The translations under genes were made by a program, and so were the position numbers. A stretch of 64,000 nt of DNA, from assembly GCF_010500245.1 (NCBI RefSeq), contig NZ_JAAGOX010000006.1, positions 61,373-125,372 on the forward strand, given 5' to 3'. The stretch's first letter is position 1; every line of letters starts with the position of its first letter. The notes under the pieces were generated by a model. That model searched no databases. It saw only the letters and a list, made by a program, of their open reading frames with translations, and was not told the origin of the DNA. The DNA comes from Ruegeria sp. PrR005. Lineage in GTDB: Bacteria > Pseudomonadota > Alphaproteobacteria > Rhodobacterales > Rhodobacteraceae. Shown here one piece after another: positions 1-9,113 of the stretch.

Positions 1-1
1 G

Positions 2-679
2 AAGATGCCGTCCCAGCCGTTCAACCTGGCGGAGTTCACCACCGCGTTGAAACGGGGCGGTTGGTCGGCGTTACTGCCGTTGATCCTGCTGGGCGGAATT
101 TACTCCGGCTACTTTTCCGCGACCGAGGCCGCCGCAGTTGCGCTGGTCTACGCGATCTTTGTCGAGATATTCATTCACCGCGAATTGAAGCCGATAGATT
201 TCTATCACACCTGTGTTGAAACGGCGAAACTGTTGGGAATGCTCTTTCCGATCGTTGCCGTCGCATTGAGCCTCAAGACCATTCTCACGATCGAAGAGGT
301 GCCCGACCAGTTGGCCATGTGGATCACTTCGGTCACCAACAACAAGATCGCCTTCCTTCTGGCCGTGAACCTGCTACTGCTTGTCGTGGGATGCCTTTTC
401 GATGTGATTTCGGCCATCCTGATCCTCGGCCCGCTGCTGATGGTGCCCGCGATGGCCTATGGCATCGATCCGATCCACTTCGGCGTGATCATGGTGATCA
501 ACCTGGAAATCGGTTTTCTGACCCCGCCGATGGGCCTGAACCTGATCGTCGCGATGACGGCGTTTCGAGAGAATTTCCTTGAAATCTGCATGGCCGTCCT
601 GCCGTTTATCGCGCTTATCATGGCGGTTCTATTGGTCGTCACCTTCGTGCCTCAAACCGCGCTCTTCTTTGTCCGATGA
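2..679 (+). CDS. TRAP transporter large permease (DctM), 3' part only
   Basis: C-terminal half of a TRAP-type transporter large membrane subunit, the inner-membrane channel part that works with a periplasmic binding protein and a small permease to import organic acids using an ion gradient. The reading frame is open to the left edge, so the start lies outside the window and about 225 residues are visible. The segments GGIYSGYFSATEAAAVALVY and NLEIGFLTPPMGLNL are hallmarks of DctM, and several hydrophobic helices follow one another. It is a close paralogue of the complete dctM at 7414-8670, sharing these blocks nearly residue for residue. The TetR gene 85 bases downstream on the same strand may control it. 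Partial because of the window edge, not because of a lesion. Confidence 0.93.
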   Translation, partial: KMPSQPFNLAEFTTALKRGGWSALLPLILLGGIYSGYFSATEAAAVALVYAIFVEIFIHRELKPIDFYHTCVETAKLLGMLFPIVAVALSLKTILTIEEVPDQLAMWITSVTNNKIAFLLAVNLLLLVVGCLFDVISAILILGPLLMVPAMAYGIDPIHFGVIMVINLEIGFLTPPMGLNLIVAMTAFRENFLEICMAVLPFIALIMAVLLVVTFVPQTALFFVR

Positions 680-764
680 GCGCGGGAGGACAAGGCGACG
701 CTTTGACAAGGCCGCGCCAAGAACCTAAATCGGGCATGGAACGGAAAGTGCGGAAAGGCATGGG

Positions 765-1445
765 ATGAATATCGATGCAATATCGGTAAACGAAGACATC
801 CCCGGCGTCCTGCCGGCCCGACAGGCGCGCAGCCGCCGCATCAGGGACGCATATATCGAAGCTGGCATCAAACTTCTGAACTCAATGCGGTTCAATGATC
901 TGAAGGTTTCGGATCTGGCGCAGGAGTGCGGGCAATCGGTCGGCAGTTTCTACACCCGGTTCGAGGACAAGGAAGCTTATTTCCGCGCGCTGCGTGCGGC
1001 AGCGATAGGCCTCTGCAACCTCGAGATTCATGGTCGCATCGGTGGCGACAAGCTGTACGAGATGGAACCCGAGGAGGCTCTGGACGAGCTCGTTGATCTG
1101 ATGGCCGATCTTTTCACCGGTCCTGTGCGTGGTGTCTTGCGGGAGTCTCTGCTCCGTATCCTTGAGCCCGACGACCCTTGGGCGCCAATGCGCGATTCCG
1201 CGCGCGAGATCATGCGAAACTACCGCCGGGCCTGCGGCACGCAGTTCCCCGCATTTGACCCGGCAGAAACCCAGACGAGGTTGAGTTTCTGTTTTCAGCT
1301 GGTCGTCGGTGCGCTTCAGAACGACTTGGTCAATGACTACCACGTCTTTTCGACCAAAGACCAATCGCTGAGAAAGGGTCTCAAGGAGGTCGTTCGCAGT
1401 TACATGCGCGCTGGCCGTGAGCCAAGCGTCAATCCTGACGTCTAG
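765..1445 (+). CDS. TetR/AcrR family transcriptional regulator
   Basis: Predicted DNA-binding repressor of 226 residues, the usual TetR length. The N-terminal helix-turn-helix is readable: ARSRRIRDAYIEAGIKLLNS followed by FNDLKVSDLAQECGQSVGSFYTRFEDKEAYFRAL at about residues 22-75, with the typical S-x-G-x-F/L-Y-x-R/H-F-x-x-K signature. The remaining two thirds form a helical ligand-binding domain with no recognisable specificity. The start ATG at 765 has an AAAGG motif about 7 bases upstream. It follows the TRAP permease on the same strand, so a role in sensing that transporter's substrate is plausible, but the sequence does not show the ligand. Confidence 0.9.
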   Translation: MNIDAISVNEDIPGVLPARQARSRRIRDAYIEAGIKLLNSMRFNDLKVSDLAQECGQSVGSFYTRFEDKEAYFRALRAAAIGLCNLEIHGRIGGDKLYEMEPEEALDELVDLMADLFTGPVRGVLRESLLRILEPDDPWAPMRDSAREIMRNYRRACGTQFPAFDPAETQTRLSFCFQLVVGALQNDLVNDYHVFSTKDQSLRKGLKEVVRSYMRAGREPSVNPDV

Positions 1446-1871
1446 GGGGTCGTTTCAAAGGGACTTGTCGGATGGAGCCCGGCGGAGGCGGTCTGGGCAG
1501 GCGCGTCGTCTCTGATCATGACGAACCCGAACCAGTTGCGCAACTTCTGTACCAGCGGCGAAATCGCCCGCTTGACCATTTTGCAATACGCCAAACGTAC
1601 GCTGTTCTTGCGGAACATCGAAGGCTTGCCGCACCAACGCGCCCTCGACGTAAACCACTATGCCGTTCGGTTCTGGTAGCCCCGGGTCCGAGTGTTTGAT
1701 AAGAGCGATAGGGCGTGTTCGGTGATGTCTATTGGCAGTCCGCGAACCGGCACACGCGCACCGGAGGGACAATTTTGGAACGTGTGGCCCAGCAAGACCA
1801 TCCGGTCGGTACCCGGGCAAGAGGTGTTGCAGTAAATCGCGCGGGCCCGATACCTGCGCGGGCGCAACTGA
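1446..1871 (+). other. Gene-free stretch, possibly degenerate
   Basis: About 425 bases between the TetR gene and the AI-2E permease. Short open frames occur on both strands, but none has a convincing ribosome binding site, a recognisable domain or consistent codon use. I see no tRNA, transposase or clear terminator. The minus strand carries two overlapping short frames that could be remains of a decayed gene, which I could not identify. Confidence 0.4.
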
Positions 1872-2936
1872 ATGGATAGGGGGGATGCCCCGCGTTGGGC
1901 GATCCCGGACTGGTTTCTGATCCTCGTTTCCGGGGCGATTATCGTCTACGGCTTATGGGTGGGCCGCGACTTCCTTATCCCGTTGGCCATCACGGCGCTG
2001 GTCTTCATCCTCACCGTAGCGATGGTCGACTGGATCTCGGCCAGATCGATTGCAGGGCATTCACCGCCGAGATGGCTCGCCAATATGATTGCCGCGTCGC
2101 TGATCATCTTTGCGTTGTTTCTTCTCGGGGTCGTGTTTTCCCAGGCGGGCCACGAGATTGTCGCCTCCGGTCCGCAGTTGCGCTTGCGCGTGGCTGAAAT
2201 GGCAGATCATCTGGAGAGTTTCCTGGGACCCAAACTGGTGGATACGTTCCGAAACAGTGCTGCCGATCTGGATATTGGAGGCTGGCTTGCGGCTGCGATC
2301 GCGCAACTTGCGGGCAGCGTTTCGGCGCTTGCCCTGGTGTCGCTTTACTTGGTCTTCTTGATATCGGAACGCAGAGCGTGGATCGGCAAGCTGCCTCTGC
2401 TTGCTTCAGACCCCGTCAAGGCAAGGTTAGTTCTTGCGCGTATTGCGACCGGCGTGCAGCAATACATGCTGGTCAACGCTCTCACCAGTGCCCTGAGCTC
2501 GGGGGCTGCCTATCTGATTTTCCGCTCCATCGGCCTGGATTTTGCCGCTCTTCTGGCGGTTATCGTGTTTATCGTTGGCTTTATTCCGAATATTGGCGCC
2601 TTCATCGGCCTTGCCTTGCCGTGTCTGATCGCCCTCATTCAGTTCGATACGCTGACACCGTTCCTGATCGTGCTTTTGGGATATGGTCTGTTTGATCAGT
2701 TCGTGGCCAACATCGTGCAACCAGCGATGCAAAGCAGGTCGCTGAACGTGAGTACCTTCATGGTCATGGTATCGTTGACCTTTTTCGGTATTGTATGGGG
2801 CGGTGTCGGGGTGTTTCTCGCGGTTCCCATGATGGTCGTGATCATGGTCATCTGCGCCGAGATACCGGGGATGCGCTGGCTAGCAATTCTGCTGTCAGGC
2901 GATGGCAGCGTCGAGCAGTCGGAGCGTGACCACTGA
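1872..2936 (+). CDS. AI-2E family transporter (PerM-like permease)
   Basis: Integral membrane protein of 354 residues, matching the usual 340-380 residues of the AI-2E/PerM (UPF0118) family. Members are exporters or permeases, a few linked to AI-2 or Na+/H+ exchange; the substrate here is unknown. Three hydrophobic segments lie at the N-terminus, a less hydrophobic central part spans about residues 95-150, and a C-terminal bundle carries the family signature VGFIPNIGAFIGLALPCLIAL near residue 240. The last helices end in FLAVPMMVVIMVI. The start has no strong Shine-Dalgarno. The gene overlaps the next one, a phospholipase D family gene, by 35 bases, which suggests translational coupling. Confidence 0.88.
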   Translation: MDRGDAPRWAIPDWFLILVSGAIIVYGLWVGRDFLIPLAITALVFILTVAMVDWISARSIAGHSPPRWLANMIAASLIIFALFLLGVVFSQAGHEIVASGPQLRLRVAEMADHLESFLGPKLVDTFRNSAADLDIGGWLAAAIAQLAGSVSALALVSLYLVFLISERRAWIGKLPLLASDPVKARLVLARIATGVQQYMLVNALTSALSSGAAYLIFRSIGLDFAALLAVIVFIVGFIPNIGAFIGLALPCLIALIQFDTLTPFLIVLLGYGLFDQFVANIVQPAMQSRSLNVSTFMVMVSLTFFGIVWGGVGVFLAVPMMVVIMVICAEIPGMRWLAILLSGDGSVEQSERDH

Positions 2937-4533
2937 TGCCCGCAACATCCTTAAGCCTCCCGTTTCCAGTAATTTTGCCGACAGGGCATCTGGCAGAGTG
3001 TTGATTCGGTGGCGCCACATTGCGGTCGCGGGCATCTTGGGTACGGCGCTTACCATATTCACCGCGTCCCGATTGACCTTCGATCCGTCGAGGGTCGTGA
3101 AACACCACAGCTTGAGTCTGGCCGGTGAAGGGACGTCTCTTGCATCGCTGGCCGTCCGGCTCACCGACGATCAGGCTGCTCCATCCACGTTTCTGCCCCT
3201 TGTCAAAGGCAACGATGCGCTCGGCGCCCGGCTGCGGCTGATCGAGGCCGCAGAACGCTCCATCGACCTCAAGACCTTTCTCATCAAACCTGACCGCGCA
3301 GGTGGGCTGATCTGGCTGGAATTGTTCGAGGCGGCGGAACGCGGCGTGCGGGTACGGCTGCTTTTCGATGATGTGTTCACTACGGCGCGCGACGACCAGA
3401 TTGCCGCGCTTGATGCCCATCCGAATGTCGAGATCCGCGCCTTTAACCCGTTGTCGCGCAGGCTTCCCTATGCGGTGAACTTCATGCTGGATTTCTCCAG
3501 GGTCAATCGCCGTATGCACAACAAGGCGATGATCGTGGACGGTGCCTTTGCAATCCTTGGCGGGCGGAACATTGCAGATGAGTATTTTCAGATCGGTACC
3601 GATCACGAATTCGCCGATTTCGATCTGTTGATGCTGGGTGACGGAGTCGACGCTGTTTCCGGGGCCTTCGATCTTTACTGGAACGACGACTGGGCCGTTC
3701 CGTTGAACCAGATCGCGGCCGGTGACGCCACTCCCTTGCGTAAGGCAATTGCGGCTTTTCGTGCGAATGCGAATACCGAAGCGTTCGGGACTTATCAGGA
3801 GGCGGTGAACTCGACCTTTCTGAAATCGCTGCTAGCCGGTCAGATCGCTCTGCAAAGCGGGCGTGCGACGGTTGTCGTGGACGACCCCGATAAACTTCGC
3901 CTTTCACCGGGACAAGGGCCGGGTGCTGTGAAAGATACCTTCTATGGAGCCCTGGCAAAGGCCGAGGAAGAGGTCTTGATCCTGACGCCCTATTTCGTGC
4001 CGGGCCAGGAAGGTGCCGATTTCATCGCAGCACTCAGCAGGCGCGGCGTGAGAGTCAAGATCGTGACCAACTCTCTGGGTTCGACCAACCATGCTTATGT
4101 ACATGGTGGATACGCGACATACCGAAGGCAACTCCTGGCGGCGGGCGTGGCGTTTCACGAGGTGCGTGCCGATGCCCCGCACCTCGTGCTTGGGCTCGAC
4201 AAACCTCTGACGATGCACACCAAGCTTGCCCTGATCGACCGGAGAACCGTTTTCACCGGATCGACCAACATAGACCCGCGTTCCTTTCTTCAGAATTCGG
4301 AAATCGGGGTGGTAATTCACAGCAAAAACTTGGCCGAGAATATTCTGGGCCGGATCGGAGCGGCAATCGATCCCTATACATTTACTGTTGTAGAACGCCC
4401 GGATGGGCACATCCAATGGGTCTATAACAGCGCGCCTGGGTCAGAGACCTTCCACAATGAGCCGGGCGCAGGGGTGATCGCGAGGATGCTGGCGTGGTTT
4501 GCTGGTTGGTTGCCGGTCGAAAGCCAGCTTTGA
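2902..4533 (+). CDS. Phospholipase D family protein (cardiolipin synthase-like)
   Basis: Membrane-anchored phospholipase D superfamily enzyme of 543 residues. A single hydrophobic segment at about residues 40-58 should anchor or export it, leaving two catalytic halves. Both HKD motifs are intact: HNKAMIVDGAFAILGG near residue 210 and HTKLALIDRRTVFTGSTNID near residue 438. Together they form the phosphatidyl-transfer site seen in cardiolipin synthases and related phosphodiesterases. Family knowledge supports action on phospholipids such as phosphatidylglycerol or cardiolipin; the exact reaction is not shown by sequence. It overlaps the AI-2E permease upstream. The start could also be the GTG at 2926, which would shorten the overlap. 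Confidence 0.88.
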   Translation: MAASSSRSVTTDARNILKPPVSSNFADRASGRVLIRWRHIAVAGILGTALTIFTASRLTFDPSRVVKHHSLSLAGEGTSLASLAVRLTDDQAAPSTFLPLVKGNDALGARLRLIEAAERSIDLKTFLIKPDRAGGLIWLELFEAAERGVRVRLLFDDVFTTARDDQIAALDAHPNVEIRAFNPLSRRLPYAVNFMLDFSRVNRRMHNKAMIVDGAFAILGGRNIADEYFQIGTDHEFADFDLLMLGDGVDAVSGAFDLYWNDDWAVPLNQIAAGDATPLRKAIAAFRANANTEAFGTYQEAVNSTFLKSLLAGQIALQSGRATVVVDDPDKLRLSPGQGPGAVKDTFYGALAKAEEEVLILTPYFVPGQEGADFIAALSRRGVRVKIVTNSLGSTNHAYVHGGYATYRRQLLAAGVAFHEVRADAPHLVLGLDKPLTMHTKLALIDRRTVFTGSTNIDPRSFLQNSEIGVVIHSKNLAENILGRIGAAIDPYTFTVVERPDGHIQWVYNSAPGSETFHNEPGAGVIARMLAWFAGWLPVESQL

Positions 4534-4626
4534 CCCATTGGCAACGAGTGCCGCGACGATGATGCGATCGGGCACATGGCCGCAGCGGTGAGGCACTGAA
4601 GTCGCCCGAAGAGAGTTTTCCTTTAC

Positions 4627-5580
4627 CTATCGCCGAATTGCGAACTGGTGCGCGTAGGAGTGCAAGCGGTGGTCATGCTCGCGCGCGGCGATTTCGATGA
4701 TCTTTTCGATCAGCTTCTGAGCGGCGGGTTGCAGGACGCGTCCGCGACGCGTTACTACCGACCAGACCCCGTTGATGCCGAGTTCGACCGGGATCTGGTG
4801 TAGTATTCCTAAGGCAAGCTCGTTGCGCACGCACCCCGACGTGGTCAGCAAGATCAGGTCGCTTTCCGCCACCGCATCACGCAGCGCGGCAATGTTATGG
4901 CTGTCAATCGCCACGATCGGCGGACCTGCGCGATCCTGCCGTCCCACAAAACTTGCAAAGGCCCTGGCAACAGATTTCGGAAAATGTGTCCCAGCGAAAC
5001 GGTAGCGCGCCAAGTCCGACGGCTGCGGTCGCCGAATAGTGAGGATCGGGTGCCCCGATCGGCAGAAGGCACCTCCTGCCTGGGGCGGCATTTCGATGAG
5101 GTTCAGATCGTCGATATCTTCGCGCAGGTCGCGCGCATCGCCCACGATGAAATCGTAAACCTCCTCTCTAAGTCCGTGCACAAGGCGGGTTGTTTCGTCG
5201 ATAATGAGGTTGAGCTTTACGTCTGGATGACGCGCATGCCATTCCGCAAGTATCGGGCCGCCAAGCGAGGTCGAGAAAACGGCAGTCATGCCAACGCGCA
5301 GTTGCCCGCCCTTACCGATCGACAGGTTCTCCAGCATCTGATCAAGATTGCGCGCTTCGAACAGAAGGGCATCCACGCGATCAAGAATGGATTTTCCTAC
5401 CGGGGTGAGCCTGACCGGACGCTCCGAGCGCTCGAACAACTGGAACCCTAGTCGCCGTTCCAGGCTGCGGATCGAGTTGCTGAGCGCTGGTTGCGTTATG
5501 TGGGCTAGGTCGGCAGCCCGTGCAAAGCTGCCCTCCCGCGCCACCAGTTTGAAATGCTGCAATTGAGTCAGATTCTGCAT
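4627..5580 (-). CDS. LysR family transcriptional regulator
   Basis: LysR-type regulator of 317 residues from the chosen start. The N-terminal winged helix reads LQHFKLVAREGSFARAADLA then ITQPALSNSIRSLERRLGFQ, with the usual QPALS-x-x-I-x-x-LE signature. A co-inducer-binding domain follows from about residue 90. I chose the ATG at 5580, not the upstream one at 5622, because AGGA lies 6 bases before it and the family normally starts a few residues before the first helix. It is divergent from the TRAP operon at 5784-8670, with only about 200 AT-rich bases between, so it is the likely regulator of that transporter. Confidence 0.92.
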   Translation of the reverse strand: MQNLTQLQHFKLVAREGSFARAADLAHITQPALSNSIRSLERRLGFQLFERSERPVRLTPVGKSILDRVDALLFEARNLDQMLENLSIGKGGQLRVGMTAVFSTSLGGPILAEWHARHPDVKLNLIIDETTRLVHGLREEVYDFIVGDARDLREDIDDLNLIEMPPQAGGAFCRSGHPILTIRRPQPSDLARYRFAGTHFPKSVARAFASFVGRQDRAGPPIVAIDSHNIAALRDAVAESDLILLTTSGCVRNELALGILHQIPVELGINGVWSVVTRRGRVLQPAAQKLIEKIIEIAAREHDHRLHSYAHQFAIRR

Positions 5581-5658
5581 CTCGTGTCCTTTCCGACGCC
5601 GGTGCATCAGCGGTGACGCCACGTCCTGCGATCAACCTGAGTTATCTAAGTGCCTAAT

Positions 5659-5672
5659 TTTAATTCATTAAA
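5659..5672. promoter_or_regulatory. Palindrome in the LysR/TRAP divergent promoter region
   Basis: TTTAAT-TC-ATTAAA, a perfect inverted repeat with 6-base arms, inside the AT-rich 200-base gap between the LysR gene and dctP. LysR-type proteins bind interrupted dyads in such divergent promoters, so this is a candidate regulator-binding site. The dyad is seen directly; the link to LysR is inferred from position. Confidence 0.45.
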
Positions 5673-5783
5673 GTACATCATTCAAGAAACATATCTAAAC
5701 ATTTAAAAAGTAAACTAGTGTGAATGTTCGTGTGGAGAAATACTGCCTCAAGCCACGCAAGCCGGTGGCAAGGAGGAAAACAT

Positions 5784-6788
5784 ATGAAATTCTTGAAAAC
5801 CTGCGCTGCACTTGGCGTGATCGCAATGGGAGGCGCGACCGGTGCTTCGGCCGAAACCGTCCTGAAGCTCGCGACAGCGGCGCCCGAGAAAACGCCCTGG
5901 GGTGCTCAGGTCAACAGGTTGGCAGAGGCGATTGCCGAAGAAAGCGAAGGCCGCCTTAAGGTCGAGCCCTATTTCAACTCGCAGCTTGGCACCGAGAACG
6001 ATACGCTTGCGCAACTGGCGCGGGGACGGATCGAAATGGGCCTGTTCACGGTCAGTGCCGGTGCGCAGCAGGCACCCGAAGTCGGTCTGATGCAGCTCTA
6101 TGGCATCTACGACAGCAATGAACAGCGCGCCTGCGTGCAGGACAACTATCTGACCGACAAGATCCGCGAACGGCTCAGCCCGAAAGGGGTCTATTTCGGC
6201 ACCTGGGCCGAGGTCGGGAACGGCTATCTGATGTCCAATGAGCCGATTACCAGCGTTGAACAGCTCAAAGGCATGAAGGTCGGAATTTCGGTCAACAAGA
6301 TCAACAGCGAGTACTGGAAAACGGTCGGCGCCAATCCGGTTCCGGTCAGCCCTGGCGAAGCAGCTTCGGGCGCGTCCACGGGGCTGATCGAGATGTATCC
6401 CACCGTCTATTCGTTCTACATCCCGTCCGGGCTGAACAAGATCATCCCGGTCGTGTCAGAATACAATTACGCGAACGGCCCCGGCATGTTCGCCCTGAGC
6501 CAGCGCGCGCTGGAGCAAATGAGCGAAGAAGATCAGGCCGCGATTAATCGCGCCTTCGATCGCTTCACCTCCAAGGAGATCATGGGCGAAATTTTCGCTT
6601 TCGAGGACAAGATGCGTGAAGTGCATCTCTCGCAAGGTGGGCAGATCGTTCAGGTCGGCGAGGAATTCAGAGAAGAGATGGCCGCGTTGCTGCCTCCGTT
6701 CTGGGCTGCGATGGCCGCCGACCACGGTGAAGTCGGTGCCGAGATCATGGCTCTGATCGAAAAAGCAAAAGCAGAGTGCGGCAGCTGA
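5784..6788 (+). CDS. TRAP transporter solute-binding protein (DctP family)
   Basis: Periplasmic solute receptor of 334 residues for a TRAP-type organic-acid importer. The chosen start has a strong AAGGAGG 8 bases upstream and gives a clean signal peptide, MKFLKTCAALGVIAMGGATG followed by ASA, with cleavage before ETVLKLATAAPEKTPWG. The text WAEVGNGYLMSNEPITSVEQ and LKGMKVGISVNK contains the conserved region where DctP proteins carry the carboxylate-binding arginine, although the usual Arg is not obvious here. The protein ends in a helical stretch, EIMALIEKAKAECGS. It heads the dctP-dctQ-dctM operon. The adjacent catabolic genes suggest a hydroxy- or oxo-acid ligand, which is inference. Confidence 0.93.
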   Translation: MKFLKTCAALGVIAMGGATGASAETVLKLATAAPEKTPWGAQVNRLAEAIAEESEGRLKVEPYFNSQLGTENDTLAQLARGRIEMGLFTVSAGAQQAPEVGLMQLYGIYDSNEQRACVQDNYLTDKIRERLSPKGVYFGTWAEVGNGYLMSNEPITSVEQLKGMKVGISVNKINSEYWKTVGANPVPVSPGEAASGASTGLIEMYPTVYSFYIPSGLNKIIPVVSEYNYANGPGMFALSQRALEQMSEEDQAAINRAFDRFTSKEIMGEIFAFEDKMREVHLSQGGQIVQVGEEFREEMAALLPPFWAAMAADHGEVGAEIMALIEKAKAECGS

Positions 6789-6815
6789 GCCTGTCCCTCT
6801 GAACTCAGACGCCGC

Positions 6816-6831
6816 CCCGGCACAAGCCGGG
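6816..6831 (+). other. Stem-loop between dctP and dctQ
   Basis: CCCGGC-ACAA-GCCGGG forms a perfect 6-base-pair stem with a 4-base loop in the 74-base gap between the binding protein and permease genes. There is no T-run after it, so it is more likely an mRNA stabiliser or partial terminator that keeps the binding protein more abundant than the permeases. That role is known in comparable transport operons and is inferred here. Confidence 0.5.
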
Positions 6832-6862
6832 TCGGCTGTCTCTGACCCGAGAAGGTAACCCC

Positions 6863-7417
6863 ATGACAAATCATACCGCACCGGCATCGGTCGAGCGGCT
6901 TCTGTCCACATGGCACCTGCTTGAACGCTGGATTGCCGTGATCGCCTTCAGCCTGATCGGCTTGCTGATCTTCGGTGACGTCGCAGGGCGCGAGTTCATC
7001 GGCCCGGTCGGACGTGCCTTGGGGTTCGACGTTGGGTTTTCCGGCATCTACGGAGCGGGAAAGATGTCACTTTTCATGCTGGTTATTGGTGCTTTCGCAG
7101 GCCTTGGTATCAGCGTCGCCAGCGGCGCGCAGATCGTGCCCCGTATCGCCTTTGGCTGGACGCCCGCATTCTTGTCGCCCGCCATCGACCGGTTCGCCAA
7201 CCTTCTCAGCGGCATCTGTTTCCTGGCGGTTGCCTATTATGGCTGGATCTTCGTCAGTGCCTCGCGTGACATCGGAACCGTGATGCCTGGCCTCGATTGG
7301 CCTGTCTGGATCATTCAGATCGCGATTCCCATCGGCTTCCTCTCCGCCGCCATCCGCTATTCCATTTTTGCCATCTGGCCCGGCTTGGCGCCAGTACGCG
7401 AGGAACTGCCCGAATGA
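6863..7417 (+). CDS. TRAP transporter small permease (DctQ family)
   Basis: Small inner-membrane subunit of a TRAP transporter, 184 residues. Four hydrophobic segments are visible, at about residues 24-43, 72-93, 112-133 and 147-168, as in the DctQ family. The start at 6863 has GAAGG about 8 bases upstream. Its stop overlaps the start of dctM in an ATGA tetranucleotide, so the two permease subunits are translationally coupled. DctQ proteins diverge widely in sequence, so the assignment rests on size, topology and operon position between dctP and dctM. Confidence 0.9.
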   Translation: MTNHTAPASVERLLSTWHLLERWIAVIAFSLIGLLIFGDVAGREFIGPVGRALGFDVGFSGIYGAGKMSLFMLVIGAFAGLGISVASGAQIVPRIAFGWTPAFLSPAIDRFANLLSGICFLAVAYYGWIFVSASRDIGTVMPGLDWPVWIIQIAIPIGFLSAAIRYSIFAIWPGLAPVREELPE

Positions 7418-8670
7418 GCGCGATTTTCTTCCTCGTCCTGATCCTGGCGCTTTTGGTCCTCCGCCAGCCGCTGACCGTCATCTTGATTGTTGCAATCGGC
7501 TATTTGCACTTGGTCTGGGGGCATGGCTATCTCGACTACATCGTCGAGGACATGTGGACCTCGCTCAACAAGGAACTGATCCTTTCGGTTCCGTTGTTCC
7601 TGCTTTGCGGTGCGGTCATGACCGAAGGGACCGCTGCGCGCCGATTGGTCCGCATTGTTCGTGCCCTGACCATCACCACCCGCGGTGGTCTTGGTGTTGC
7701 GGCCATCATCAGCTGTGCGGTGTTTGCGGCCATCTCAGGCTCGTCCATCGTCACTATGATAGCGGTGGGATCGGTGTTGTACCCTGCGATGAAGGAGGCC
7801 GGTTACACCAACCGCTTTGCGCTTGGCACCGTGGTTTCCGGCGGTACGCTGGGGATCATCATTCCGCCGTCCATTCCCCTCATCCTTTATGGGCTGGTCA
7901 CCGAGACGTCGATTGTCGATCTGTTCCTGGCCGGGATCATGCCGGGCTTTGTCCTGATTGCCCTGATGACCGCATACGCGATCTGGGCCAATCGCCACAA
8001 ACCCGCCGAGAAGATGGACTGGGCCGAGTTGCGCGTGGCGCTTCGTGAAGGTGTCTGGGCGGCTCTGTTTCCGGTCATCCTGCTGGGCGGCATCTACTCG
8101 GGGTTTTATTCACCGACCGAGAGCGCGGCAGTGGCTCTGGTTTATGCGCTGGTCATCGAGTTCTTCGTGCACCGCGAAATGACGCCCGCCAAGTATTTCA
8201 ACGTCGTCACCGAAACCGCGAAACTGGGTGGTGCGCTCTTTCCGCTGATCGCCGTGGCCCTGTCGCTGAACCTCGTTCTTACGGAGTACCGCGTTCCGGC
8301 ACAGATGGTCGAACTGGTGGGAGCCTGGATCGACAGTCCGCTGGCCTTCATCCTGATAGTCAATCTGCTGTTGTTGGTGGTGGGTGCCTTCATGACCACC
8401 AATGAAGCGATCCTCATTCTTGGGCCTATCCTTATGCCGGTGGCGCAGGTCTATGGTTTTCACCCGGTACATTTCGGTATCATCATGATCGTGAACCTCG
8501 AAATCGGGTATCTCACGCCACCGGTTGGCATGAACCTGATGGTCGCTCTCGTCACCTTCCGGCAAAAGTTCTCGGAACTGGTGATGTCGGTGCTGCCCTA
8601 TATCGCGGTTATGGTGATCGGATTAGTCCTGATCACGGTCTTCCCTTGGCTTTCGTTGGGGTTGCTGTGA
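7414..8670 (+). CDS. TRAP transporter large permease (DctM family)
   Basis: Large channel-forming subunit of the TRAP transporter, 418 residues, with about 11-12 hydrophobic helices. Family blocks include SGSSIVTMIAVGSVLYPAMK, IPPSIPLILYGLVTETSIVD, GGIYSGFYSPTESAAVALVY and NLEIGYLTPPVGMNLMVAL. The start overlaps the dctQ stop (ATGA). Together with dctP and dctQ this makes a complete three-component importer for a carboxylic acid. Its C-terminal half closely resembles the partial permease at the left edge of the window, so two related TRAP systems lie within 9 kb. Confidence 0.95.
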   Translation: MSAIFFLVLILALLVLRQPLTVILIVAIGYLHLVWGHGYLDYIVEDMWTSLNKELILSVPLFLLCGAVMTEGTAARRLVRIVRALTITTRGGLGVAAIISCAVFAAISGSSIVTMIAVGSVLYPAMKEAGYTNRFALGTVVSGGTLGIIIPPSIPLILYGLVTETSIVDLFLAGIMPGFVLIALMTAYAIWANRHKPAEKMDWAELRVALREGVWAALFPVILLGGIYSGFYSPTESAAVALVYALVIEFFVHREMTPAKYFNVVTETAKLGGALFPLIAVALSLNLVLTEYRVPAQMVELVGAWIDSPLAFILIVNLLLLVVGAFMTTNEAILILGPILMPVAQVYGFHPVHFGIIMIVNLEIGYLTPPVGMNLMVALVTFRQKFSELVMSVLPYIAVMVIGLVLITVFPWLSLGLL

Positions 8671-9113
8671 TGGGGGCAAGGGCCTTGGAATTGGGGTGGG
8701 TCGTAGATGCCGCCGTGTTCGATTGCTTCGACAACTTGGTCCGGATTTCTCAGATGCGCCACGTGTTCGCGGGCAGCAGAAGGCAGAGCCTGTGATTTAC
8801 CAGAGCAATCATCGTCCGCTGTGTCCGGGGCCGCAATCCGCGCCGGTTCTGATACGCACTGCGCCGATATCTTCCGGCAATTTCGAGACCAACAAGATGA
8901 ACAGGGTTTCCACGCTTCACGCTACGGGAGGAGACGCTGTTTCGCGTAAGGTGGCCGTTGACACCGGGTGTTGGCGGCAGTGGCCGCTGACAGATGACAA
9001 CACCCTGCAAGATATCGAGAACGGTAATCACCCAACCGACACCCTGCCTCTGATCACGAAGGCAGCGGTCATCTGCGAGAACCTCATTGCACCCGTGGTC
9101 CATGGAGAAGCAC
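8671..9113 (+). other. Gene-free stretch between dctM and the serine hydrolase
   Basis: About 440 bases. Frames of 120-140 codons are open on both strands but have irregular composition, no recognisable domain and no good ribosome binding site. I do not annotate a gene here. The stretch must hold the promoter of the downstream operon unless transcription continues from dctM; I see no strong consensus promoter or terminator. Confidence 0.4.
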
